From the NCBI GenBank assembly GCA_029948255.1, contig JALIZF010001650.1, positions 172,001-236,000 of the forward strand: 64,000 bases of DNA, written 5' to 3'. The notes under the pieces are model-generated. The model saw nothing but the letters and a program-made list of their open reading frames with translations, did not search any database and had not been told where the DNA came from. Shown here piece by piece: positions 33,768 through 43,878 of this stretch. The translations under genes and the position numbers were made by a program. How positions within the stretch are numbered: the first letter of the stretch is position 1; every line of letters starts with the position of its first letter. The DNA is from Telmatactis stephensoni. Taxonomy: Eukaryota; Cnidaria; Anthozoa; Actiniaria; Isophelliidae.

Positions 33768-34358
33768 ATGGATCGTTTAACTATCGTACGCAAGCCATCT
33801 GATGAAGCCACACCCTTTTATCGGTATGAAGTTCTTGAAACAGGTGAAACCTTTACAGATCTAACTCAAGACATTGCTTCGGCATATTTCTATTACCTGA
33901 ATCAACAAAAAATGAGTGAATGGTTGTGGGATCAATCTTTACCTACATTTGAAGAATGTATTCCTGAAATTCAACCTGAAATTACGCCCCGACAGGACGA
34001 AATCGAGAACTTACTCATCCAAGCGTATGCAGAAGTCGTAATCAATATCATCATGGATTTGGTGGACGAAAATTGTGAAGGGTGTAAGAATTTTTATCCT
34101 TCCCAAAGAGATCATGATTGCCTCATGTTGGACAATGATATAAGAGTATATCGTTACCTGACACAAGCTTTGGAAAAAGTTAACAATGACACTGTAATGA
34201 GGATGTTTACAAAGTTGACAGAAACTTTAGATCCACCGTTAAATGCTCTTGAACGTTTAAGATATGAATGCAAAGACAGTCGACAAGAAATATTAGTCAG
34301 GAAAAGGGACAACCTAGAATCGCTTTTAGTCAATAAACTTGATTTACTTCATATGTAA
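33768..34358 (+). CDS. Polinton protein with N-terminal ETGETF module and Cys/His cluster
   Basis: 196 residues from the ATG at 33768 (MDRLTIVRKPSDEA). Residues about 16-30 read PFYRYEVLETGETFTDL. The middle contains a Cys/His cluster, ENCEGCKNFYPSQRDHDCLM, that could bind zinc. The C-terminal half is helical. The ETGETF module is shared with the divergent gene at 32689-33513, here at the opposite end of the protein. A poly(A) signal, AATAAAAGAT, follows the stop. Function unknown. Confidence 0.75.
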   Translation: MDRLTIVRKPSDEATPFYRYEVLETGETFTDLTQDIASAYFYYLNQQKMSEWLWDQSLPTFEECIPEIQPEITPRQDEIENLLIQAYAEVVINIIMDLVDENCEGCKNFYPSQRDHDCLMLDNDIRVYRYLTQALEKVNNDTVMRMFTKLTETLDPPLNALERLRYECKDSRQEILVRKRDNLESLLVNKLDLLHM

Positions 34359-34466
34359 CTGTTTGTACAAATTTGTTCAATAAAAGATATTTCAACTGAA
34401 GGAAAAAAAAGGGTATATTTATGTGTTACACTGCAAATAGTTTTAGTTTTTTGTAAGTATTACACC

Positions 34467-35117
34467 ATGACAGATGTAAGACTCAAATGTCCATGTTCTG
34501 TTATGTTGGCAGCTCCATCACAGGCGGGAAAAACAACTCTTACTTTTAGACTGTTGAAAAATGTTGAAGAAATGTTCGCAGGGAAAATTCACAAGATAGT
34601 GTATTGTTACGGCGCTTACCAAACTAAATTTACAGAATTTCAACGAGAAATAGATCATGACATTGTGTTTGTGGAAGGTTTCCCAGAAGGTGTGTTACAA
34701 TTATTTGAAGGAAAACCAGGAATATTGATCATCGATGACTTGATGGGGTCTTGTTCAAACGATCAACAAATGGTAGACTTGATGACAAAAAATAGTCACC
34801 ACTTGGGAATCACAGTTTTATATCTGGTACAAAACCTCTTTCCGGCTGGCAAGTTTTCTCGTACGATTTCCTTAAACTGTCACTACATTTTTGCCTTTAG
34901 AAATTGCCGTGACTCACTAGGTATTTCTACTTTGATTCAGCAAATTTTTCGTGGAAATGATCGTAAATATGCTTTAGAAAGTTACGAAGATGCCACCGAT
35001 AAAATGTATGGATATTTGTTGTTTGATCTTCACCCCACCACACCCACTCAATTTCGACTGCGTACCAACATTTTTCCTGATGAGCATCGTCATATATCAT
35101 ATGTAAAACGTACTTAA
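34467..35117 (+). CDS. Polinton genome-packaging ATPase (FtsK/HerA, A32-like)
   Basis: 216 residues. Walker A is LAAPSQAGKTTLTFR and Walker B is GILIIDDLMGS, followed by a sensor-like NSHHLGITVLYLVQN, the usual pattern of Polinton and NCLDV packaging ATPases. It would drive DNA into a capsid. The frame is intact and of normal length for this family. It is followed after 37 bp by the PX-like gene on the same strand. Confidence 0.93.
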   Translation: MTDVRLKCPCSVMLAAPSQAGKTTLTFRLLKNVEEMFAGKIHKIVYCYGAYQTKFTEFQREIDHDIVFVEGFPEGVLQLFEGKPGILIIDDLMGSCSNDQQMVDLMTKNSHHLGITVLYLVQNLFPAGKFSRTISLNCHYIFAFRNCRDSLGISTLIQQIFRGNDRKYALESYEDATDKMYGYLLFDLHPTTPTQFRLRTNIFPDEHRHISYVKRT

Positions 35118-35154
35118 AAAGCTACGATCAACTTAAGTTATCATATTTATCATC

Positions 35155-35481
35155 ATGTCGGATCGCGTAAGACGTAACATGGATTTTTTAACGGTTTTAG
35201 CTAGATGTAATAAAAAACAAAGGCAAGCACTCTTGGAACACAGTGATAAGGATTTGATTATCACCATTTGTGAACTAGCAATTAATGTTTTAAAAGGAAT
35301 CGTAACCCTTACTCCAGCTCAGAAACAACGCTTACATCGTTTCAGAAAACAACTGAGAACATTGGCTGATCGGAAGGTTCCCTTAAAACATAAACGAAAA
35401 TTTATTGTACAACGTGGTGGTTCGCTTTTACTTTCCCTCCTACCACCAGTTCTGACAGTGCTCTCGAATTTGTTACATTAA
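35155..35481 (+). CDS. Small basic Polinton protein, PX-like with hydrophobic C-terminus
   Basis: 108 residues. The N-terminal half is helical (RRNMDFLTVLARCNKKQRQA). It is followed by a basic stretch (KHKRKFIVQRGG) and a hydrophobic end, SLLLSLLPPVLTVLSNLL. The basic-GG-hydrophobic tail resembles the small adenovirus pX/pVI-like proteins reported in Polintons. Role in virion assembly or membrane contact is inferred. Packed between the ATPase and the next plus-strand gene (6 bp gap). Confidence 0.7.
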   Translation: MSDRVRRNMDFLTVLARCNKKQRQALLEHSDKDLIITICELAINVLKGIVTLTPAQKQRLHRFRKQLRTLADRKVPLKHKRKFIVQRGGSLLLSLLPPVLTVLSNLLH

Positions 35482-35486
35482 TCACA

Positions 35487-35930
35487 ATGAAATATGCAAA
35501 ACGTATGGTTCTTATACCAGAACATCTCATGGATATGTTGGAACGAAAGGAAAACATTCAAACCATTCCTGAAACAAAATCTTTAATACGAATGGATAAG
35601 AAAATGGAAGGAATTCTTGAAAATTCTTCTGAACCTATAGACGATAAAGCCTTGCAATACAACCAGAATCTTCAACGCTTTCTTGACATTCAAGAACAAA
35701 AACGTCAATATGTACCTACGGTAAAGATCCAGAACGAGAACGAGTTACCTTCTAGTAAAGTGGCTGCATCTCAAGAACTATCTCAAATATCTACTAAACA
35801 GGACAGCGAAGGTTCTCAACCCTTAACTGAAAAAGAAATTTTAGGAGCCATTCCTAAAAATTCTCGCACTTTAGCACAATCCATGATCAATCAATCACTT
35901 TTCACATCCAATAAATCAAATCAGACATAG
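35487..35930 (+). CDS. Small Polinton protein (PY-like), function unknown
   Basis: 147 residues, starting MKYAKRMVLIPEHLMDMLER. Hydrophilic and Q/E/K/S-rich, with an ending of the type EKEILGAIPKNSRTLAQSM. It lies 6 bp after the PX-like gene, in the same transcription unit as the ATPase. Proteins with this KRMVLIPEHL start are common next to the ATPase in cnidarian Polintons. No domain assigned. Its 3' end overlaps the opposing gene at 35902. Confidence 0.7.
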   Translation: MKYAKRMVLIPEHLMDMLERKENIQTIPETKSLIRMDKKMEGILENSSEPIDDKALQYNQNLQRFLDIQEQKRQYVPTVKIQNENELPSSKVAASQELSQISTKQDSEGSQPLTEKEILGAIPKNSRTLAQSMINQSLFTSNKSNQT

Positions 35931-36183
35931 TATGATAAAATCCGGGTCGAATAGTGACCGTATCAACATGACCATCATTACTAATGTAATCAATGTCTGA
36001 GGAATCGTGACGTATAGTGTAAAAAGAACGAGGCCATACTATGCTCTGAAGCCCAACCTCAAAACTATCATCAACTCTAATAGTTTCAGGTAAATGAACT
36101 GTGAAACTTGTTAGAGTATTTTCTTTGTATAAATCCATGGAACTGTTGGAAGGGAGAAGAATGTAAAATTGTTGTTCCTCCAT
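35902..36183 (-). pseudogene. Truncated Polinton virion-type protein
   Basis: 93 residues from the ATG at 36183: EEQQFYILLPSNSSMDLY, then TVHLPETIRVDDSFEVGLQS and IVWPRSFY. This is the N-terminus of a beta-rich family found in invertebrate Polintons next to capsid genes, normally several hundred residues long. Here it stops inside the 3' end of the convergent gene at 35930, so most of the protein is missing. A deletion at this point may also have removed neighbouring structural genes. Structural role is inferred. Confidence 0.6.
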
Positions 36184-36232
36184 GATGAATAGAAGACATA
36201 AAAATAACACAATTTTGAAAAAAGTACCTTTT

Positions 36233-37186
36233 TTATTCCTTTACACGTTGCATTTCATTAGCATACAAGGTTCCTTCAATCTCATTATTATCTTTGTCTA
36301 TGACTTTGTAGACTGGTGGATGCCTACTAATTCTTTTATTGATTGTAAAAACTTCTTGGGTAAAATTCCTAGTGTATCCCTTTTCAAATGTTCCCTTTAC
36401 TTTGGACAAACGAACCTTATCGCCTATATGAAATTTAAACTTAATACCGTCGTTTAACAAGTCATCACCATACAACACATGCCAAATATGGTCTTCGTTC
36501 TCTTTGGTAACTAAACTAGGTGTGGTTTTTATGGATGAATGATAAGTGTTATTGTAACTGTCTACAATGTCTTGCAAGACATCGATATATTTGTAAGTAC
36601 CAGCATAGGTAAAGTACTTGTAAAGTTTGTGTTTTAGTGTTAATATTACCCTCTCAACAAGGCTTGCTTTCGTGTCAGACGCTGAGGCAAAGAAATGAAT
36701 ATTGTTTTCTTTTAAAAAATTCTGAAACTGTTTGTTAAGAAACTCTGTACCATGATCAGACTGAACCTTTTCAGGTTGACGTCCTTTCTTTAAGATTTTT
36801 TGGAATGCCTTTGTAATAGATTTGCCTGATTTTGATCGTGTGGGTTCAACAAATACGTATTTTGACAGGATATCAATTGCAACAAGGATGTAACGATAAC
36901 CATCATTTTGTTTTTGGATGTTTTCAACTATTAAAAGATCAATCTGCCATTGCTGGTCGACACGCCCCACAATGGTCCTGTTACGCCTAAATCGTCTCTT
37001 GACAGATCGATGCAAAGTGTAAGTAGGTTGACCTTCTAACCATTGATATACATCTTTACGCTTGATCTTGTTTCTTGTGTTTTCTTTTGCAGCACGAAAT
37101 AAAGCTTCGGGGGCTGTAAAACTTGCGGGACTTTTTGGGTTGTAGTACAAACTCTTTAGGTAATTTGCAGTCCTTCTGTTCACCAT
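36233..37186 (-). CDS. Polinton integrase (retroviral type)
   Basis: 317 residues from ATG. The N-terminal helical/zinc-binding-like region is followed by the rve catalytic core: WQIDLLIVE (first D), SDHGTEFLNKQF (second D) and KASLVERVILTLKHKL (E). The C-terminal part, IGDKVRLSKVKGTFEKGY and YKVIDKDNNEIEGTLY, is the SH3/chromo-like DNA-binding module. It cuts and joins element ends to the target and produces the 6 bp duplication. All three catalytic residues are present and the frame is open, so this gene looks intact. Confidence 0.95.
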   Translation of the reverse strand: MVNRRTANYLKSLYYNPKSPASFTAPEALFRAAKENTRNKIKRKDVYQWLEGQPTYTLHRSVKRRFRRNRTIVGRVDQQWQIDLLIVENIQKQNDGYRYILVAIDILSKYVFVEPTRSKSGKSITKAFQKILKKGRQPEKVQSDHGTEFLNKQFQNFLKENNIHFFASASDTKASLVERVILTLKHKLYKYFTYAGTYKYIDVLQDIVDSYNNTYHSSIKTTPSLVTKENEDHIWHVLYGDDLLNDGIKFKFHIGDKVRLSKVKGTFEKGYTRNFTQEVFTINKRISRHPPVYKVIDKDNNEIEGTLYANEMQRVKE

Positions 37187-37295
37187 CTACTGTTTGTAAT
37201 ATAACCGTACTTTTACAACAAGCAAGAGTTATTTTCATTTGTCGAAGTAAATCTTTGACCTTGATAGCCGGTAGAGAAGAAGAAAAACAACCCAT
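37056..37295 (-). CDS. Small MGC-type (lipid-anchored?) protein overlapping the integrase start
   Basis: 79 residues: MGCFSSSLPAIKVKDLLRQM, a CC pair (TLACCKSTVILQTVDGEQ) and a basic C-terminus ending SCCKRKHKKQ. MGCxxS is a consensus for N-myristoylation with adjacent palmitoylation, and the C-terminal KRKHKK could bind acidic lipids. It overlaps the first 131 bases of the integrase ORF in another frame. Membrane anchoring is inferred from motifs. The frame could be fortuitous, but MGC-type small ORFs at this position are a recurring pattern in cnidarian Polintons as far as I recall. Confidence 0.5.
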   Translation of the reverse strand: MGCFSSSLPAIKVKDLLRQMKITLACCKSTVILQTVDGEQKDCKLPKEFVLQPKKSRKFYSPRSFISCCKRKHKKQDQA

Positions 37296-37862
37296 TGCTT
37301 ACTTTACAACGTCAAACTGAAATCAAATTCTTAGTGAATTGATATTATATATTAGTTGGTTCATTGAACGGCTGAGAAAAAAGAACTGTATTTGTTTTGG
37401 TTATACTCATGTTTAAAGTATACGAGTTGTACTAGCTTTATTATTCTTCAATGTATTTTATTGTATTCTATTGTCTTGTGTTCCGTTTTCTTATATATGG
37501 ATTTACAGCCGACTTTTGACGATGACATAAGTCATGTATCTGTTAGTTTTTAAGAACATTAGACGATCAAACGATAACAGAGATAAGTTGTTAAATGGAT
37601 GATTTAGGGTGACACAAAGATAAATACGATTTTAATTTTTAGTTAGAAAAATCTAGTTTTACGAACATAATAACATTTTTCTTTGATTTTTTCTACATTT
37701 TTAAGTCCTTGTATGAAGTAAAAATGTACTTAGAAGTACTACATGAATTGGTAAGCTCGGTAAGTAAAAGTTTAATGAAGTGTCAAGCTATGTATCTTGA
37801 ATTTCTGTCTAGACACTTTAACTCACTTTCCACCAAACCGTTCGTTTGTCGTTTATATCATC
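37296..37862. other. AT-rich divergent intergenic region
   Basis: No ORF. Separates the minus-strand MGC/integrase unit from the plus-strand LRR gene and should contain both promoters. Confidence 0.4.
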
Positions 37863-38555
37863 ATGGTTCCTGTTTATCTATTCATTTTTACTCTTTCTCT
37901 GATGTCATGGCCAATGTTTTCCTGTTCTACCTGTCGCTATGTGCCGTTTCTTCAATACATTGATTGTTCTTCCCGCCACCTGACAACAATTCCGCGATTT
38001 CTTCATGTCTATTTCAACGTGTCAAACTTGAATCTTCGAAACAACCGCATCGCATCTGTTAATCTTACTGGACTTCTTCAAGATCTACCCTATTTACGGT
38101 TCTTAAACTTATTTGAAAATCCTCTTCACTGCTCTGACGTCTGTACTGCTGCTGTTGTTATTCCTACCGTATCAATATTATCTGATTGTCATTCTTGCAA
38201 TACTACAACTAATGATAATGATACCACCGCTACTACTACTACTACTACTACTACTCCAACTATCTCTGCAAATATTACAACCGATACAGTTTCTAGTACT
38301 CGACGATATTTTACTTCATTACAAGGCTCTCATGATTTTACAAATAAAAATATTGTTATTATAACTTTATCTGTACTATGTGGAGCTATTATTGTTGGAA
38401 CACTGGGTTTGTATATGTTTATAAATAAAAAACGTTCTAGTCATACGACTCAAGAGGATTTGGAGTTAAGAAGTCTACAAGAACAAGATGATGATGATAG
38501 TAATGATGACGCTGATGATGATGAGATTATTTTCATGCGCCCTCATCAAGACTAA
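37863..38555 (+). CDS. Polinton-borne type I membrane protein with LRR ectodomain
   Basis: 230 residues from ATG. Order: signal peptide (VPVYLFIFTLSLMSWPMF), LRRNT-like cysteines and a leucine-rich repeat tract (IDCSSRHLTTIPRFL, VSNLNLRNNRIASVNL, LPYLRFLNLFENPLHC), LRRCT-like CSDVC...SDC, a Thr-rich mucin-like stalk (TTTTTTTTPTIS), a transmembrane helix (IVIITLSVLCGAIIVGTLGLY), a basic stop-transfer (NKKRSS) and an acidic cytoplasmic tail (EQDDDDSNDDADDDE). Not a core Polinton gene. The architecture is that of animal adhesion or receptor proteins, so capture from a host is likely. Possible roles are virion/cell-surface attachment or decoy, both speculative. The ORF is intact. Confidence 0.8.
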   Translation: MVPVYLFIFTLSLMSWPMFSCSTCRYVPFLQYIDCSSRHLTTIPRFLHVYFNVSNLNLRNNRIASVNLTGLLQDLPYLRFLNLFENPLHCSDVCTAAVVIPTVSILSDCHSCNTTTNDNDTTATTTTTTTTPTISANITTDTVSSTRRYFTSLQGSHDFTNKNIVIITLSVLCGAIIVGTLGLYMFINKKRSSHTTQEDLELRSLQEQDDDDSNDDADDDEIIFMRPHQD

Positions 38556-38736
38556 TTAGAACATAAACAATTTTTAATATAAAAACAATGTTCAAGTTTA
38601 TTATTACAAGTTAAACGTTAACAGATTAAATATTGTAAAAAAATATAGAAAAAATGTAAATGTAAATACAGTTTTTGTTGTTGTCAGTCACTGACAACGT
38701 TTGCGTACTATCATTAAATTTGATAGCAATCTAATG

Positions 38737-40500
38737 TCATTCATTGTCTATAGCTCTGTAGAATGATGGTTCACCACCCTCTTCAGTTTCAGAGTCTGCA
38801 AGAAACTCAAGGTCTTCAGCAGTTGGTACATCAGATATTTCTGAATCTGATTCTGAGGTAACCCTAAGATCAATGTCTACTTCATCCTCATGAACTGGTA
38901 TATTTTCACATGGAAACAGTTCTCCCAGGTTGTTGTTATTGTTGGTCACATAGTGTTGAGAGAAGAGATTGCATTGGGATAAGTCAAGGTTTAGAGATTC
39001 CCTTGTTGGTTCTTGACTTTCTGGTTGTGGTTCCCATATGTAACCAAAAGGAATTGTATTGGCTCCCTGATCCAGAATGATTCTCTTGTCATAGACAATT
39101 TGATATTTCTTTTCTTCCCTTTTGTTTACTATACGTCTTGACTGACGCTCTCTGGTAATTTTGTTTTCGTTGACCATAGTAATAGAAGGATTGTTGGACA
39201 TATCTTTTATCATTTTACGCATACTGTCCATGTTTATTTTTTTTGAATTTTCATAATTGAGACTGAATCCCTTGACTTTTACTGAAGTTACTCCATTGCT
39301 TAGTTTGTATGCGTAATTCTTTGGTCCAGCACAAATGAATTCCACAATATGTTCATTTGGATAATCAGACTGAATTTCATCTGTTAGTTGTCCAAGGAAT
39401 GACCCCAACGGAATAGGTGGATCATTGGGACGCTCAACTACAAATACACTGTCTGTGTCACTATATAATATTCTATCACTATGCTTAGCCATTAACTCAT
39501 ACAATTCGAGACGAGCCCAAGCAGTTGTAAAAATACCTATAAATAAACATGTTACAGGGCTTTCTCTAATAAATTCATTCTTCTTACGGTACACTAATTC
39601 TACTACATCTTGATTAATCAAGTATATATCATGAATATCATATTCAGCACCATTGAGTATTTCATAAAAACGTTTAGCCTCATGGACTAATTCTGATTGA
39701 ATACGATCAGTACACATCGCAAATCGACCCCAAAGACTGTTTAAAGCATATTTTGATATGGCCCTGAGGCCGGGGTTATGACATATGCGATCACGTCTCA
39801 ATCGTATTCCTTCATAAACATAATAATCTTGAATGTATTTCTCTTTCTGTTCCTCTGTACATCTTGAGGAAAATCACTACTCTCTTGTTTTGATCTAAGA
39901 AAAGAGTCAACAAGACTTAAATAAGTCGGAAGAGGTTTCCTCAAAGTGCCAAATTTCCTTGATTTCTAGAATTTTGTAACCCATCTCCACTGCTTTCTGG
40001 ACTTCAAATGTACAGTAAGTACCCCACCACGCGCGTTGATTTTCGGAATGACAACATTTTTCAAGTTTATGGACAGCACAGAGCTTACATAAAGGAAAAT
40101 ATAGTTTTTGCCCGATGCGAACGGGTAACACTGGAAGGTATAATCCAGCTGGAGCTAAAACTTTACATTTGATAATTCCAAAATATTTTGAAATATCTTC
40201 AAAATCACTGGTCAAAATTACAGGATGTTTTATGCCGTATTGTTTAACTTTATTGATAAATGGATATAAACTTGTAAAATCCACATAACGAATTTTTTCT
40301 CCAGGTTTGCAGGTGTAATGTAATTTCAGTCCATTTGTTCTTCCACCAAAAAATGAATCGCGAAGACAGAGTCGCCCTACTAACTCATGAGTGTTGATAA
40401 ATGTTTTGAAAGCGTGTGTTTGAACCAGTCTAGAAAAATCACATTCCCAGATTATTTTTACTTCATAGCCTAGTTCACGAAGTCGCTGTTCTCGAGCTAA
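38737..40500 (-). pseudogene. Polinton DNA polymerase B, palm/C-terminal part (broken)
   Basis: C-terminal half of a protein-primed-type family B polymerase. Motif A is VDFTSLYP, motif B KYALNSLWGRFAM and motif C LYSDTDSVFVV; the tail is acidic (about 100 residues). The frame is open at 40284-39907 and 39801-38737. It shifts at least twice between 39910 and 39800, so the polymerase is dead even apart from the Harbinger insertion at 40503 that separates it from its exonuclease half. It would replicate the element DNA. Confidence 0.9.
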
Positions 40501-40667
40501 TAAGGACCTTAAGCATCAAGAACGAGAACGCCGACGAGTACGAGCAGATGTCAATTTAGTTTCAGAGGACGACACATTGTTATGCATATCGATTCATATT
40601 GTCTTATAAGGCTGAACGCGTGTGTGCATGCGAATAGCTAGCGCATCGATCCCTGAAAAAAACTCAA

Positions 40668-42283
40668 ATGTCTTTTAAACAGCTTCAGTACGGTCTTGTT
40701 TTAGCCTACGACGCCGATTTAATAAGTTCAGAGGAGTTTTGTGTTCTTTTTGATGAGTACGAACCGAAAAATCACGACTTTTGCCATCGGGACTACTCAC
40801 GATTCAATTTGGATACCATCTTAAGTGCTCACTGTTGGAGCGACTTTCGATTTGCCAAACTGGATATACCATATTTAGCACAATTGCTACAACTGCCCGA
40901 TAAACTGACATGCTACAACCGTACGGCTGCTAACAAAGAAGAGGCTTTATGCATCATGCTACGGAAACTATCAAGTCCCTGTCGTTTTAGCGACATGGTT
41001 CCAACTTTCGGTCGTGCTGTGCCCGAATTAAGCCTGATCTTCAATGAAGTCATTAGCTTTATATATGACCGTTTTGGGTATTTGCTTCATACCTTAAATC
41101 AAGGCTGGCTCTCATCTGACAAACTGGAGGAAATGGCGGAGGCAGTTTTTGATAAGGGTGCAGCTCTTTCAAATTGTTGGGGATTTGTGGACGGCACGGT
41201 AAGATTTAGATGTTAATAAGTTATTTGTTTTCTTTTAGTATTTTAAAATGTAATGCTGTGGTATACCTGTAATAGAAAAAATGGCGTTCCATTGTTTGAA
41301 TAGATCTTGGTTTATATTACAGGGCCCGGTTGTACGAAGGTTGGATAAAGTTATCCACCGGATAAGAGTTATCCACTGTATAGATTTTGTATAGATTTTA
41401 TCCGCTGGATAAGGATTTATCCGCTGGATAGCGCTATTCACCCTTCGTACAACCGGACCCAGAAGCACAATTTTCATTTGTATTGGTAGAGTGATTTGAT
41501 TGACGTCTGTCCACTGAATACTTGTTACAAACAAGACTTTATAAATAAAGTTTACATTACATTGCATTATATTACTTTGAATCAATGTACACCTACAAGG
41601 TCATTAGTTGTGTTTGACAATTGCGAACACTACTTTTAGGTTAGACCGATCAGCAGGCCAGGTGAATATCAACAGTTGTTTTATAATGGTCACAAACGGG
41701 TGCACAGCTTGAAATTCGAGCAGGTCATCGCCGCAAACGGACTGACTGCCTGGATGTATGGTCCTGTTGGTAAGATGCATGAAGTGTACCTGATGTTTCA
41801 TTTAAACATGCTTTAATTAAGGCTTCGACAAATAACACAAAATAATGAAATTAAACTCTCTTGACAGAGGGAAGAAGGCATGACTCTGGTATCTTAGGGA
41901 TGTCTGGTCTGTACAACCAATTGGAACGGTATTCCTGGGCCTCTAATGGTAGCCCCTTATGTATCTACGGAGACACCGCATACCCTTTGAGAGTGCACCT
42001 CCAAACACCGTACAGAAACGGTGCAAACATTACACTACAGCAACAACGATTTAATACCTCAATGTCTGAGGTGAGAACGTCGGTGGAATGGGGGTTTCGA
42101 GAGATAGTCGATAATTGGGGAATTTTCGAATGCAAAAGAAAGTTAAAGATTGGCCTAAGTGCAGTCGGGAAATTCTATCTTGTCGCTACGTTACTACGAA
42201 ATGCACTAACTTGCTTATATGGAGGTCAGATCTCAACCTATTTCTCGCTTGAACCTCCCAATGCTAGGGAATATTTTGTTTAG
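40668..42283 (+). CDS. Harbinger transposase (DDE_Tnp_4)
   Basis: Exons 40668-41198, 41640-41769 and 41868-42283, joined in phase (ACG|GTAAGA, TTTTAG|GTT, GTTG|GTAAGA, TTGACAG|AG). About 358 residues. Catalytic layout: WGFVDGT across exons 1-2 followed by RPISRPGEYQQLFYNGHKR; GRRHDSGIL; YGDTAYPLR; SVEWGFREI (E). It cuts at the TIRs and works with the Myb-like partner for nuclear import and DNA binding. All exons are open, so the gene appears intact. Exon 1 begins inside the left TIR. Confidence 0.92.
41322..41460. mobile_element. Small MITE in Harbinger transposase intron 1
   Basis: GGGCCCGGTTGTACGAAGG at the left and its inverted CCTTCGTACAACCGGACCC at the right, with internal (TTATCCGCTGGATAA)-type repeats. 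Insertion in the intron leaves the transposase readable. Confidence 0.85.
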
Positions 42284-43040
42284 CAGTACATTGTTAACCA
42301 ATTCATGTCCTGATTCATCCCGTGCTTTTGAATTGAGGAAACTATTTTATCAAACTAATGTTCTCGTATGATTCATTTTTTGTTTACATGCATCGAAAGC
42401 CCTTGTATCGCGACCGTACAACTTCAAACCAGTTTTAAATAGATTTTGGATTTGGCTAGGCTGCTTTCCCTCTATAGGTTTAGTTGATCAGAAAATCCAA
42501 ACGAAAGTTTAAAGTTGTCCAGGAGCGGGTTTAGGGGTGCAGTGGATTGGCACCCCCTCCAAGGAGAACTTACAGCGCGGCCCTCCTCAACTTAGGCCGT
42601 TTTCAACGCAAATGCTTTTGCACGATATTTCGTAGATATCGTCTTGACGGTTTCAGATTTCTCATGTTCATAGTATTTTCAGAAAATAAGGATTGTGCAA
42701 TCGCTAAACGACAATGATATTTCATTAACCTATTTTTCAAACGCATGATGTCAATAGCCAGTAATTTATGAATGCTTTAATTGTAGAACTATACATAATC
42801 AGAACAAATAAAGTTTAACAAAAACATAACAGTAACTGATAGAGTAGAAACACTAAGAGTGTGCAATATGTAGTACTATTTAGTACTAAATAGCACTAAT
42901 TAAACAATAGAAAACAGAACAATTTGCATATATATAATTCAGCACTATTTAGTACTATATATATGTTGAAAACTTTTAGTGTTTGTACTCTAACTCAAGT
43001 ATGATGAATAATAAATTGACTATGAAATCAAGATGGCAAA
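42284..43040. other. Convergent 3' intergenic region of the Harbinger element
   Basis: No gene. Contains several TTTAGTACTA / TAGTACTAAATAG palindromes at about 42878-42960. Confidence 0.4.
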
Positions 43041-43878
43041 TTAGTTTTTCTTAGCAATTTGATTCATTAGACCCGCCATTAGCTGCTGCTGGTTCTGCAT
43101 CATCTGCATCATCATCGTTGACATTTCTTTCTGATTTTCTCTTTGCTGTCTAAGCTCGTCCTGACGCAAATCAAGCTCTCTCTGTTTGAGATTTCTTTCT
43201 TCTTCAGCATCTTTCATTCTTTGCTTCATGCTTTCTTGTAAGTACGCCAGGGAATCTGCAGATTTCCTTCTTGTTCTCTTCTCTACAACCTCCTCCTCCT
43301 CCTCCTCCTGATCCTCTTCATCTGGTCGCTTTCTCTTTCTTTCTCCCAGAGTATTCATTGCCTTATCCCTCATGGCAGCAGCCTGTTGTTCTTTTTTCTC
43401 CACGTTGCTTTTGTTTTCAGTGCGCAACCTTTCGGCCTCTTCTATTCTGTCTTCCAAGTCCTGGCACAGCTGATTTATCTCGCGATATGGCTCATCTTTC
43501 CCACTACTTTGCTTTGCTACCTTCTCTCTTTGCTGAAATTCGTCCATTACTTTGTTGAAGTGATCTCTGCAACTTCGCTTCGTCACACGGAGTCCCTGTC
43601 CTGCGCCATTCAGATTATCTGCTACTTGCTGCCATACTCGACCCACTTCAACACTAGATGGTCTTTGTGCAAACGGCTCCAATGCTAATGCTTCTCTCAT
43701 TAAAAGAAGTTCGTGATGCTCCTTCCAGAAAAATAACTGCCAAATAAATGGAATAAAATTATTATGATCAATATTTGAACTTGAATAATGCCGGAAATAA
43801 AGGTCTCTATGTTGGCGTTATATTTTGGCTTTGCATGTGACTAACCGTTCTTTTCTTTTTATCTGCTTGAGCGTTCAT
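43041..43878 (-). CDS. Harbinger Myb/SANT-like accessory protein
   Basis: Exons 43878-43846 (MNAQADKKKRT) and 43736-43041, phase 0. About 242 residues. The N-terminal trihelix/Myb-like domain has the expected aromatic spacing: LFFWKEHHELLLMREALA, RVWQQVADNLN, SCRDHFNKVMDEF. It is followed by an acidic E-rich block and NLS-like basic runs (GERKRKRPDEE), then a long coiled coil rich in Q, R and M. In Harbinger elements such proteins bind the TIR-proximal DNA and carry the transposase into the nucleus. ORF intact. Confidence 0.88.
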
